NCBI GenBank assembly: GCA_029266525.1 | Contig: JAQSWQ010000024.1 | Coordinates: 1-63,950, forward strand | Reading direction: 5' to 3' | Length of the DNA stretch: 63,950 nt | DNA from: Microvirga sp. | GTDB taxonomy: Bacteria; Pseudomonadota; Alphaproteobacteria; Rhizobiales; Beijerinckiaceae | Shown: positions 16,960-25,501 of the stretch, one piece after another | Numbering within the stretch: the first letter of the stretch is position 1 | Layout: every line of letters begins with the position of its first letter | Notes under the pieces: model-generated | The model's database searches: none | Told to the model about the DNA's origin: nothing | The model's input: the letters and a program-made list of their open reading frames with translations, nothing else | Translations under genes and position numbers: made by a program

Positions 16960-17445
16960 TCACCACGCTTCCGTGCCGCATTGCGGGTCGGCAAGCGCGT
17001 GCAGGAGCCCCGCCGCGGCGCGGGCGAAGCGGAGGGTCACGGCCTTGCGGCGGGCGCCGGCGAGCGGGTGTTCCGGGGACTCGCGCAGGATCGCGGCGCC
17101 GAACGAATCCGCCACGATGAGGCCCGCGCTGTCGGGCAGGATCTCGATCGGAACCGTCTCCGGGATCGCGAAGAAGAAGCGGTCGCAGAAATCGCGGTAG
17201 TCCGGCCATTTCCGGTCGCTCCGGAAATCCACCACGCTCGACTTGATCTCGACGATCGTGAGGCGGCCGTCGGGGGCGAGCGCGATGACGTCGGCGCGGC
17301 GCCCGCTCGCCAGCGTGAACTCCGGCAGGCTCGCATGACCGAGCTGGGCGAAGAGCCGGCGCACGCCGCGCTGGACGCCGAGCGCCGTCGCCGATTGTCG
17401 GCCGTCGCCCGGCAACGGCGCCAAAGCTTGGCCCAAATAGGTCAT
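16960..17445 (-). CDS. mmcB: DNA repair putative endonuclease MmcB
   Basis: A 161-residue protein of the MmcB family (formerly DUF1052). The nuclease-like motif is visible as RRADVIAL...IVEIKSSVVDFRSDRKW, with the Asp/Glu-x-Lys pattern of PD-(D/E)XK enzymes, followed by YRDFCDRFFFA. In Caulobacter mmcB belongs to the SOS-related damage regulon. It converges with regA, with 3 nt between stop codons. ATG 17445 is preferred to ATG 17487. Confidence 0.88.
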   Translation of the reverse strand: MTYLGQALAPLPGDGRQSATALGVQRGVRRLFAQLGHASLPEFTLASGRRADVIALAPDGRLTIVEIKSSVVDFRSDRKWPDYRDFCDRFFFAIPETVPIEILPDSAGLIVADSFGAAILRESPEHPLAGARRKAVTLRFARAAAGLLHALADPQCGTEAW

Positions 17446-17518
17446 TCTTAGAACGAAGCAGGAATTACCAGTGAACGGAACGAGCATGGCTCAGCCGCGG
17501 CGAGAGTCAAGCCGACCG

Positions 17519-19141
17519 TCACCGCCGATCCTCCAGGATCATGGCCGCGCCTTTCTCGGCGATCATGACCACCGGCGAATTGGTGTTGCCGGAGGTGATG
17601 CGCGGCATCGCCGAGGCATCGATCACGCGCAGGCGCTCGATCCCGCGCACCCGCAGGCGCTCGTCGAGTACCGCCGTCGGATCGCTGTCGATGCCCATCT
17701 TGGCCGTGCCGACCGGGTGGAAGATGGTCGTGCCGATCTCGCCCGCCGCTTGGATCAGCTCTCCGTCGGAGACGAGATGCGCGCCTGGCCTGTGCTCCTC
17801 CGGTTTGTACTTCGCGAGCGGCGGCTGAGCCACGATGCGCCGGGCGAGGCGCAGCGCATCGACCGCAACCCGCCGGTCCTCCTCGGTCGAGAGGTAGTTC
17901 GGCGCGATCGCCGGCGGCGCGGAAGGATCGGGGCTCGCAAGATGGACGCTGCCGCGGCTGGTCGGCCGCAGGTTCGCGACGCTCGCCGTGAAGGCGCCGA
18001 ACGGGTGCAGGCCCTCGCCCCATTTGTCCAGCGAGAGCGGCTGGAAATGGAACTCGAGATTGGCGGTCGCGTAATCCGGGCTCGATCTGGCGAACACGCC
18101 GACCTGCGACGGCGCCATGGTCAGCGGACCCGTGCGGAGGAACGCGTATTCGAGCCCCATCGCGGCGCGCTTCCAGAGCTTGGCGTAATCGGTGTTGAGC
18201 GTGCGCACGCCGCTGACCTTGTAGACCGGCCGCAGCTGCAGATGGTCCTGCAAGTTCTCGCCGACCCCCGGAGAATGGTGCGCGGCTTCGATCCCGAGCG
18301 ACCTCAGCCGCTCGGCGTCGCCGATGCCCGAGAGCTCGAGGATCTTGGGCGAGCCGATCGCGCCGGCGGTGAGGATCACCTCGCCGCGCGCGCGGGCGAG
18401 GAACCGGTCCGGGCCCTTGCGGAACACGATGCCCGCCGCCCGCCTGCCATCGAGCGCGACGCGCTCGACCTCGACGCCGGTCTCGAGGCGCAGGTTTTCC
18501 CGCGTCAGGACGGGCTTGAGGAAGCCGCGCGCCGCGCTCCACCGTCGCCCGCGCTTCTGGTTGACCTGGAAGTAGGACGAGCCCTCGTTGTCGCCGGTGT
18601 TGAAGTCGTCGATCTTGCGGATGCCCGCCGATTGCGCGGCCTCGCGGACGGCGTCGAGGATCTCCCAGCGGATGCGCGGATGCTCGACGCGCCACTCGCC
18701 GCCGCTGCGGTGGAACTCGTTCGGCGGCGCGATGTGGTCCTCGTGCCTGAGGAAGAACGGAAGCACGTCGCTCCAGGCCCAGCCCTTGAGCCCGAGCTGG
18801 CGCCAGCCGTCATAGTCGGCCGCCTGCCCGCGCATGTAGATCATGGCGTTGATCGCGGACGAGCCGCCGATCACCTTGCCGCGCGGATAGGCGAGCGAGC
18901 GTCCGCCGAGCCCCGCCTCCGGCCCGGTCGTGAACATCCAGTCGGCGCGGGGATTGCCGATCGCGAAAAGATAGCCGACCGGGATGTGGAACCAGATCCA
19001 CGAATCCTTGCCGCCGGCCTCGAGCACGAGCACGCGCGCGCCGGGATCGGCCGAAAGACGGTTCGCCAGCACGCAGCCCGCCGAGCCCGCGCCGACCACG
19101 ATATAATCGTACTCTCCGAAATCTTCTGCCGGCTCCGTCAT
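17519..19141 (-). CDS. GMC-family FAD-dependent oxidoreductase (choline dehydrogenase-like)
   Basis: A 540-residue flavoenzyme. The N-terminal Rossmann motif VVGAGSAGCVLANRLS binds FAD, PRGKVIGGSSAINAMIYMRG is GMC signature 1, and TAGAIGSPKILELSGIG is signature 2. The catalytic region IFHPVGTAKMG and the C-terminal NTNSP are present. Family members oxidise alcohols such as choline or polyethylene glycol; the substrate is not defined and there is no betaine gene cluster nearby. ATG 19141 opens exactly at the family start. Confidence 0.9.
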   Translation of the reverse strand: MTEPAEDFGEYDYIVVGAGSAGCVLANRLSADPGARVLVLEAGGKDSWIWFHIPVGYLFAIGNPRADWMFTTGPEAGLGGRSLAYPRGKVIGGSSAINAMIYMRGQAADYDGWRQLGLKGWAWSDVLPFFLRHEDHIAPPNEFHRSGGEWRVEHPRIRWEILDAVREAAQSAGIRKIDDFNTGDNEGSSYFQVNQKRGRRWSAARGFLKPVLTRENLRLETGVEVERVALDGRRAAGIVFRKGPDRFLARARGEVILTAGAIGSPKILELSGIGDAERLRSLGIEAAHHSPGVGENLQDHLQLRPVYKVSGVRTLNTDYAKLWKRAAMGLEYAFLRTGPLTMAPSQVGVFARSSPDYATANLEFHFQPLSLDKWGEGLHPFGAFTASVANLRPTSRGSVHLASPDPSAPPAIAPNYLSTEEDRRVAVDALRLARRIVAQPPLAKYKPEEHRPGAHLVSDGELIQAAGEIGTTIFHPVGTAKMGIDSDPTAVLDERLRVRGIERLRVIDASAMPRITSGNTNSPVVMIAEKGAAMILEDRR

Positions 19142-19337
19142 GCCGCCCCGCATCTGGCTCTGAGGATACGCTAGCCAAAGCTTTCCGGTCGCGCGAGAGG
19201 CAAGGGCGGCCTTGGCAGGGCTCTCGCAATTTGGCCGGTGATCGAGCGCGCGAACGCACTCTGACCATCCCGATGCCTTTGGCTTGCGTCCGATGGAATG
19301 TCCGGCCTTCGGGCGCAAATGCACTAAGGGCCCAGCC

Positions 19338-19526
19338 TCAGTGACGCGGCTGATCGTTTCCGTCCAACTCGGCCAGAAGCTCGTCAATTGCCGCGTTCAC
19401 ATCGTCGGGGTGATAGCGGCCACTCTCGATAAGGGAGCGAGCCACGTAGGCGATGGCCTCGCTTAGGCGCTTGGGATCGTGCTGAAGTGCGGCCAGGATG
19501 ACGAGGTCGGCGAAGGCGCGGTCCAT
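19338..19526 (-). CDS. Small hypothetical protein
   Basis: A 62-residue acidic, soluble, largely helical protein (MDRAFADLVILAALQHDPKR...). I do not recognise a family. Its amino acid composition, with Ile, Tyr, Asp and Glu and few Arg runs, looks like real coding rather than a shadow frame in GC-rich DNA. It is isolated, with no evident operon. Confidence 0.5.
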   Translation of the reverse strand: MDRAFADLVILAALQHDPKRLSEAIAYVARSLIESGRYHPDDVNAAIDELLAELDGNDQPRH

Positions 19527-19975
19527 TGCAGGCCGGGAGCTAGCGAGGCGCGTGCCTCAGACTCTGCCGGCACCTGGGATTCCGCGCATTCACATGGGAT
19601 TGGCGTGGGGCGGGGCCGGTGCCCGCGCCGGGAACGCATGCCCGGTCCGGGTGGTCGGCTGAGGAACACGCGGTCCGAGGGGACGGGCGGGACTCTTCTC
19701 GACGGTCGATCGGGCCCTAAGGGTCCGATCCACTCGGCCTCAGCGGCGATCAAAACCACCGAAGCGCGGGGCGCCGACAGGCTCCCGTATAAAAAATTGG
19801 ATCGAGCCGTCGCGTCCCGCGCCCCCTCGACCTTTCCCAACATAGCTCGGGCCGGAAGGACCGCGAGGACGATGACTCATGCCTACGCCCGCCCTTGCAA
19901 AGCGCGGCCTTGGCGCTGGCCACTCGCCGCCGGCTTGGCTAACTTCGGATTTCCCTCAACCGGCTCAGGTGCTTC
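19527..19975. other. Gene-poor stretch upstream of the ABC-like gene
   Basis: No convincing gene is visible. An AT-rich CCGTATAAAAAATTGG around 19785-19800 could supply a -10 box for the ABC-like gene, without a clear -35. A 35-codon open frame from ATG 19879 ends just inside the ABC-like gene (its TGA is at about 19984) and could act as a coupled leader peptide, but it has no family support. Confidence 0.35.
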
Positions 19976-22537
19976 ATGGAGCGTGATCCGCTCGGCTTCG
20001 TCTGGCGCGCCGCGCCGGGGCCTCACGTCTTGGTCTTCATGCTCCTCCTGCTGGTCTTTCCGCTTGGCTGGCTTCTGCTCGATCTGGTGCGCGGGGCGCT
20101 CGACGACGCGGTGAACGGCAATGCCTTCCAGTCCTCGCCCTTTGCATCATTTCTGCGGCTGCAATTCGATCTGCCGGAACGCCTCGCGGAGCGGCCGCTC
20201 GTCGTATTTCCCGGTGTCGGGCTCGAGCGTCGCTCCTACGTGATTGCGACAGCCGTCGCGCTCGCCGCCGCCGCCGCGGCGATCGCGCTCGTCGCATGGG
20301 CGCTGCACGCCATGGCCGCGGCGATCGAGACGCGCGCTGCCGCCCGGTTGAGGCGCGACATCCTCGGTGCGCTCGTGAACGCCCGCGCCGGGGCCCAGGA
20401 AGAGGCTCGCAATGCCGCGGCGCTCGCCGGCGAAGGGATCGCGCGCTCGACTGCGGGGCTCGGATGGGCGGTGATCACGCCGCTCATCGCCGGCGGCGCC
20501 ATCGCGCTCGCCCTCCTCTATGCCGCCGCAATCGATTGGCGGCTCGCGGCCGCGGTCGCCGTGCTCCTCGCTGCTGCGGCTTTCGCCTGGCCGGCTCGCC
20601 TCGGCGCCGAGGAGCGGGCGGCGGCGGGCCGCAGGACGACCGGCGCGTCGCTGCGGCGCGCCCTCGACGATCTCCTTCGACGCCTGCCGGCGATCAGGGC
20701 GCACGGGACGGCACCCTACGAACGCAGCCGACTCGAGCGGGACCTCCGGGGCTGGACCGAGCCGCAGCGCGCGATCGACCGGGCTCGCGCGGCGCTCGCC
20801 GGGGCGACGCTCCTTCCGGCGGTGCTCGTGCCCGCGGTGGCGCTCGGGCTCGGCGCCTGGCTCGCCTTGCACACGAGGATCACCGTCGGCGAGGTCGCGG
20901 CAGCCGCCATCGCCGGGCTCCTTGCGACCACCGCGCTCGTCGCCTTGATGCGGTGGCGGCAGGACCTTGCGGCGGCCCGGCCGCTCTTCGAGGAGACCGC
21001 GCGCACGCTCGGCACCTTCCAGGCCCGCAGCCGAGGCGCCGGAATGTCGGCGCTTCCCTCCTCCGGCGCGCTCGTCGCCCGCAACGCCTCGGCCTACGAT
21101 CCGGCGAGCGGCGCCCGCATCTCGGGTATCGATCTCTCGATCGCGCTGCCGGCCCATGTCGCCCTGATCGGCGGCACCGGATCTGGCGCCGGGACCTTCG
21201 CCGCACTCATGGGCGGGCAGCTCGATACGGCCGGCGGCGAGCTGACCTATGGCGGCGTCGATCTGCAGACGGCCGAGCCGGGCGAGCGGGCTCGCCGCCT
21301 CGCCTTCGCGGGCGGCAGCACGGTGCTGGTTGGCGGGTCGCTGCGGCAGAACCTGCTCTACGGCTGTCCCGAGCCCGACAGCCCCGAGATCGAGCTCCGC
21401 CTCCTCGAGGCCGCGACCGCGGTCGGGCTCGACCGGGCGATCCACGCCCGCGGTCTCGCCGGCACGGTCGACCCGGCCCGCGAGCCGAAACTCGCCGCCG
21501 CCCTGGTCGAGGCGAGGCGTGCCGTGCGGGCGGAACTCGCCAAGGAACTCTGCGAGGACCTGATCGAGCCGTTCGATCCGCTGCGCTACAATCGCCACGC
21601 CACGATCGGCGAGAACATCCTCTTCGGCGTTCCGCTCGGCGACACCTTCCGCGAGGCGAACCTTCCTTCGCACCCCTTCGTCCGGGCGATCCTCGAGGCC
21701 GAGGGGCTGTCGAAGCCGCTCGCCGCCATGGGGCTGTCGATCGCGACGAGCCTCGTCGAGATCTTCGCCGATATACCCGACGGTCATCCGCTGTTCGACC
21801 GCTTTTCCTTCTTCTCGGCATCCGAGCGCGGTTATTTCGAGCATCTCGTCGCGCGGCAGGGCGAGCGCCGGCGCGGTCCCGACTCCGGGCGCGACCGCGA
21901 GCGGCTGATCAGCCTGGCACTGCGCTACAGCGAAAGCCGGCACCGCCTCGGCCTGCTCGACGCCGATCTCGAAGCGCGCCTCGTCTCGGCGCGCGCCGCC
22001 TTCGGCAACCTCCTTCCCACGAGCCTGCAGCCGGCGATCGAGTTCTACGACCCGACCACCGTGGTCGCGGCGGCGAGCCTGCAGGACAATCTGCTGTTCG
22101 GACGGGTGAACCACGACCGCGCCGGGGCCGAAGCACTGGTTCGCCGTCTCGTGCGGCGAGTTCTCACGGAGCGCGGGCTCGATCAGGAGGTGATGCGGGT
22201 CGGGCTCGACAGCCCGCTCGACCCTCGCTCGCCGATGCTAGCGGAGGGTGAGATCGCCGCCGTCGACATCGTCCGCTGCCTGGTGCGCAAGCCGGACACG
22301 CTCATCGTCGAGCATGCTTTCGCAATTCTCCCCCCGGGCGTCGCCGAAGAGGCGGTGATGCGTCTGCGCCGCGCGATGGTCGGCCGCGGGCTCGTGGTCG
22401 TGCTGCCGGAGCTCTCGGAGGGCGCGAACACCCCCGCCTTCGATGTCGTGATCCGCTTCGAGCGCGGGGCCGCAAGCGTGTCGGACCGGCGCCGGGCGCC
22501 GGTTGTTCCGGCCGCGACTGCAGAGCCGGTCGCGTGA
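19976..22537 (+). CDS. ABC-exporter-like protein with degenerate, extended nucleotide-binding domain
   Basis: An 853-residue protein. Residues 1-330 hold about six membrane helices arranged like a type IV ABC exporter. The nucleotide-binding region spans about 360-840, twice the usual length, and every catalytic element is altered. Walker A is GGTGSGAGTF (399-408) with A405 for the essential Lys; the signature is LAEGE (755-759) for LSGGQ; Walker B/catalytic Glu reads VEHAF (E779, H780); the H-loop His is P811. The motif that follows the Q-loop in exporters (xSLxxNLLFG) occurs three times, at 453-463, 542-551 and 700-709. ATP hydrolysis looks impossible, so a structural or regulatory role is likelier. 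An MBL hydrolase follows 68 nt downstream. Long NBD variants may exist in related bacteria, but I cannot check this. Confidence 0.75.
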   Translation: MERDPLGFVWRAAPGPHVLVFMLLLLVFPLGWLLLDLVRGALDDAVNGNAFQSSPFASFLRLQFDLPERLAERPLVVFPGVGLERRSYVIATAVALAAAAAAIALVAWALHAMAAAIETRAAARLRRDILGALVNARAGAQEEARNAAALAGEGIARSTAGLGWAVITPLIAGGAIALALLYAAAIDWRLAAAVAVLLAAAAFAWPARLGAEERAAAGRRTTGASLRRALDDLLRRLPAIRAHGTAPYERSRLERDLRGWTEPQRAIDRARAALAGATLLPAVLVPAVALGLGAWLALHTRITVGEVAAAAIAGLLATTALVALMRWRQDLAAARPLFEETARTLGTFQARSRGAGMSALPSSGALVARNASAYDPASGARISGIDLSIALPAHVALIGGTGSGAGTFAALMGGQLDTAGGELTYGGVDLQTAEPGERARRLAFAGGSTVLVGGSLRQNLLYGCPEPDSPEIELRLLEAATAVGLDRAIHARGLAGTVDPAREPKLAAALVEARRAVRAELAKELCEDLIEPFDPLRYNRHATIGENILFGVPLGDTFREANLPSHPFVRAILEAEGLSKPLAAMGLSIATSLVEIFADIPDGHPLFDRFSFFSASERGYFEHLVARQGERRRGPDSGRDRERLISLALRYSESRHRLGLLDADLEARLVSARAAFGNLLPTSLQPAIEFYDPTTVVAAASLQDNLLFGRVNHDRAGAEALVRRLVRRVLTERGLDQEVMRVGLDSPLDPRSPMLAEGEIAAVDIVRCLVRKPDTLIVEHAFAILPPGVAEEAVMRLRRAMVGRGLVVVLPELSEGANTPAFDVVIRFERGAASVSDRRRAPVVPAATAEPVA

Positions 22538-22605
22538 TTTTCGCACGACCGCGCGATGTGCGCTAGCGCACATCCCATCGATCAGGATTTGATCAGTGTC
22601 GTGTG

Positions 22606-23472
22606 ATGTTGTGGCGCGTGAGCGATGACGCCGACGCGCTCCGGATTCGGTTCTGGGGCGTGCGGGGGTCCGTTTGCGCCTCCGGCCAGCCCTTTCGCGA
22701 GTTCGGCGGGCACACGCCTTGCGTGGAGGTCCGCTGCGGCGAGCGTCTGTTCATCGTGGACGCTGGCACCGGACTGACCGCGCTGGGCAACGAGCTCGCG
22801 ACGGGCGCACCCGAAGAGATCGACATTCTCTTCAGCCACCTTCACCTCGATCACATCGCCGGGCTGCCCTTCTTCAAGCCTGCCCTGCTCGGCGGGCGCG
22901 TGATCCGCACCTATTGCGGCAATCTCGGCGGTGCGAGCGCCAAGGAGGCGCTCGACCGGGTCTACGCCCCTCCGATCTTTCCGGTCCGGCTCGATCAGTT
23001 GCCGTCGCAGTTCGAGCATGTCGGCTTCCGTTCCGGAGAGACGCTTCGTTTCGCCGACGGCTATGCGGTCGATACGCTTCCGCTTCAGCATCCGAACGGC
23101 GCGACCGGCTACCGCTTCGCGCATAAGGGCCGGATCGCCTGCTACATCAGCGATATCGAGCATGCCGACCCGTGGCCGCCGGCCGACCTCGTGCGCTTCG
23201 TGGCAGGCGCCGATCTCGTCATCTATGACGGCATGTTCTCCGAGGAGGAGTACCCGCGCTGCCGCGGGTGGGGTCACTCCACCTGGAACAAAGGAATCGA
23301 GCTCTGTCGGGCGGCCGACGCCAAGGCGCTCGCCATCTTTCATCTCCATCCCGCTCACGACGATTCCTGCCTGCGTGCCTCGGAGGAGCGGCTGCGAGCC
23401 GCCATGCCCTCCGCCTTCGTGGCGCGGGAAGGGCAGGCGCTTTCGTTCGCCGCGGTCGCCGAGCCTGCGTGA
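22606..23472 (+). CDS. MBL-fold metallo-hydrolase (phosphodiesterase-like)
   Basis: A 288-residue metallo-beta-lactamase-fold enzyme. The metal site SHLHLDH is seen with H78, H80, D82 and H83. The N terminus RIRFWGVRGSVCASG and GHTPCVEV are typical of the branch related to PhnP, RNase Z and cyclic-nucleotide phosphodiesterases. Later ligand segments YISDIEH and FHLHPAHDD are present. The substrate is unknown. It probably shares a transcript with the ABC-like gene. Start is ATG 22606; a GTG directly before it is possible. Confidence 0.85.
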   Translation: MLWRVSDDADALRIRFWGVRGSVCASGQPFREFGGHTPCVEVRCGERLFIVDAGTGLTALGNELATGAPEEIDILFSHLHLDHIAGLPFFKPALLGGRVIRTYCGNLGGASAKEALDRVYAPPIFPVRLDQLPSQFEHVGFRSGETLRFADGYAVDTLPLQHPNGATGYRFAHKGRIACYISDIEHADPWPPADLVRFVAGADLVIYDGMFSEEEYPRCRGWGHSTWNKGIELCRAADAKALAIFHLHPAHDDSCLRASEERLRAAMPSAFVAREGQALSFAAVAEPA

Positions 23473-23552
23473 GGGTTTGGCGTCGGCAGGGTGCGCGACG
23501 CGATCGGGCGCGCTAGCTTGCGCCCCTGAACCGCGAGAGCGCCTTAGCCCGC

Positions 23553-24572
23553 ATGCTTGGTGTCCTTATCGTCATCGTAGTCTCGGCTGCTCTTTGCGCC
23601 GGCCTCATCGTGCTGCTGCGGCCGCTCCTCCTGCGCTATGCCCTTGCACGGCCCAATGCGCGTTCGAGCCACAAGGTGCCGACCCCGCAGGGGGGAGGCA
23701 TCGCGGTGCTCGCGGCAACGCTTCTCGTTGCCACCGCCGGGCTTGCAGCCACCGGGCGGCTCGCGGCCCTCGGCCCGACGTGGGGCGCGGTCGCGGCGAG
23801 CGCGGTCGTCCTGGCGATCATCGGGGCGCTCGACGACATGCGCCCGCTTTCGGAGATCCTCCGCCTCGCATCGCAGGCCATCGCCGTCGCGGTCGTCGTC
23901 GCGGTGGGAGCCAAGGCGCGGCTCCTGCCCGAATCCGTGCCGCTTGGGATTGAGCTCGCATTTGCGGTGATCGCCGGCCTCTGGTTCGTGAACCTCGTCA
24001 ACTTCATGGACGGCATCGATTGGATCACCGTCGCCGAGATGATCCCGATCGCCGCGGCCCTCGCGCTTTTCGCAATCCTCGGACTGGCCCCGCCGGAGTT
24101 GGCCTTCCCGGCTGCCGCGCTTCTCGGCGCGCTTGCCGGCTTCGCGCCGTTCAACAAGCCGGTCGCGCGGCTTTTCCTCGGCGACGTCGGATCGTTGCCG
24201 ATCGGCCTCCTCGTCGCATGGTTTCTCTACGTGCTCGCCGCCGATGGCGGGCTCGCGGCGGCAATCATCCTGCCGCTCTACTATCTCGCCGACGCGACGA
24301 TCACGCTGCTCCGCCGACTGGCGCGCGGCGAGCGCATCTGGGAGGCGCACCGCACCCATTTCTATCAGCAGGCCACTGCCAACGGTTTCTCGGCCATGGA
24401 CGTGGCGGTGCACGTGTTGGGACTGAATCTCGCGCTGGCGCTCCTCGCCGCCGCGACGCGACTATGGCGCGAGCCCGCGGTCGAGATCGGCGCGCTCCTC
24501 GTCGCGGCGGCGCTGGTCGGCCTGGTGCTCACGCGTTTCGCGACGCCGCGGGCGAAGCGAGCGCCCGCGTGA
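23553..24572 (+). CDS. WecA/MraY-family undecaprenyl-phosphate sugar-1-phosphate transferase
   Basis: A 339-residue polytopic membrane protein of glycosyltransferase family 4. Visible family motifs are SSHKVPTPQGGGIAV at the start, IGALDDMRPLS, the catalytic-loop NLVNFMDGIDW, LFLGDVGSLPIG and the C-terminal HRTHFYQQA. It would attach a sugar phosphate to the lipid carrier to start O-antigen or exopolysaccharide synthesis. It overlaps the next epimerase gene by 4 nt (GTGA). Confidence 0.9.
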   Translation: MLGVLIVIVVSAALCAGLIVLLRPLLLRYALARPNARSSHKVPTPQGGGIAVLAATLLVATAGLAATGRLAALGPTWGAVAASAVVLAIIGALDDMRPLSEILRLASQAIAVAVVVAVGAKARLLPESVPLGIELAFAVIAGLWFVNLVNFMDGIDWITVAEMIPIAAALALFAILGLAPPELAFPAAALLGALAGFAPFNKPVARLFLGDVGSLPIGLLVAWFLYVLAADGGLAAAIILPLYYLADATITLLRRLARGERIWEAHRTHFYQQATANGFSAMDVAVHVLGLNLALALLAAATRLWREPAVEIGALLVAAALVGLVLTRFATPRAKRAPA

Positions 24573-25501
24573 CCGGCCGTCTTGTCGCGCTCACCGGAGC
24601 GACCGGCTTCATCGGCCGCCACCTCCTGCGCGAGTTGCCGAAACGCGGCTATCGCATCCGGGTCATCTTGCGCCGGCCGAGCGCCGTGCCGCCGGAAGCC
24701 TCGAGCGCGGTCGTCGGGGACCTCGCACGCCCCCAGAACATGTCGGCGGCGCTTGCGGGGGTCGACGCCGTAATCCATTCCGCCGGCATCGCCCACGCCA
24801 TGTCCGGCGTGCCGGAGGATGATTACCGGGTTCTCAACACCGAGGCAACGATCGGCCTCGCCCGGGCAGCCGAGCGAGCCGGCGCGAAGCGCTTTGTCTT
24901 TCTGTCCTCGATCCGCGCCCAGAGCGGACCGGTAGCGAACGGCATCCTTACCGAGGAACACGAGCCAAGGCCGACCGATGCCTACGGGCAGTCGAAGCTC
25001 GCGGCGGAGCAAGGCCTGGCTCGGCTTGGGCTGGACTGGGTCGCCTTGCGGCCGGTGCTCGTCTACGGGCCCGGCGTGAAGGGCAACATGGCGGCGCTCT
25101 TGCGGCTAGCGGGCTCGCCCTATCCGCTTCCCCTTGCCGGGCTCACCGGCAAGCGCTCGCTACTTGCGCTCGACAATCTCGTCACGGCGATCGACGCGGT
25201 GCTCGCGGCGCCGGCCTCCTTGCGGCGACCCCTCATCGTCGCCGACCCCGAGCCCCTCACGGTCGCGGCCATGATCGTCGCGATGCGAGCGGGGCTTGGG
25301 CGCGGCCCAGGGCTATTCCCGGCGCCACGTGCGATTATGGAAGCTGCGTGCCGGGCGCTCGGACGAGCACAGGCGTTTGAGCGGCTGGCTGGATCGCTCG
25401 TGGCGAGCCCAGCGGCGCTGCAGGCGCTCGGCTGGGTTCCGCCGGTCGAGACGCGGGCTGGGCTGGCGGCGCTGGCGCGTAGCCCGGACGCCGTGCCCTG
25501 A
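24569..25501 (+). CDS. NAD-dependent epimerase/dehydratase (sugar nucleotide)
   Basis: A 310-residue short-chain dehydrogenase of the extended type. LTGATGFIGRHLLREL binds NAD, and the catalytic pair is seen as YGQSK (Tyr and Lys) with SSIR before it. It starts with GTG, overlapping the transferase stop by 4 nt. This transferase-epimerase order is common in O-antigen clusters, so it probably supplies the sugar nucleotide used by its neighbour. The last 167 nt overlap the antisense CapD-like gene. Confidence 0.87.
   Translation: MTGRLVALTGATGFIGRHLLRELPKRGYRIRVILRRPSAVPPEASSAVVGDLARPQNMSAALAGVDAVIHSAGIAHAMSGVPEDDYRVLNTEATIGLARAAERAGAKRFVFLSSIRAQSGPVANGILTEEHEPRPTDAYGQSKLAAEQGLARLGLDWVALRPVLVYGPGVKGNMAALLRLAGSPYPLPLAGLTGKRSLLALDNLVTAIDAVLAAPASLRRPLIVADPEPLTVAAMIVAMRAGLGRGPGLFPAPRAIMEAACRALGRAQAFERLAGSLVASPAALQALGWVPPVETRAGLAALARSPDAVP

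Noticed and set aside
19879-19987. 35-codon leader peptide overlapping the start of the ABC-like gene
   Set aside because: No ribosome-binding site of quality and no recognisable peptide; kept only as a remark on the gene-poor stretch.
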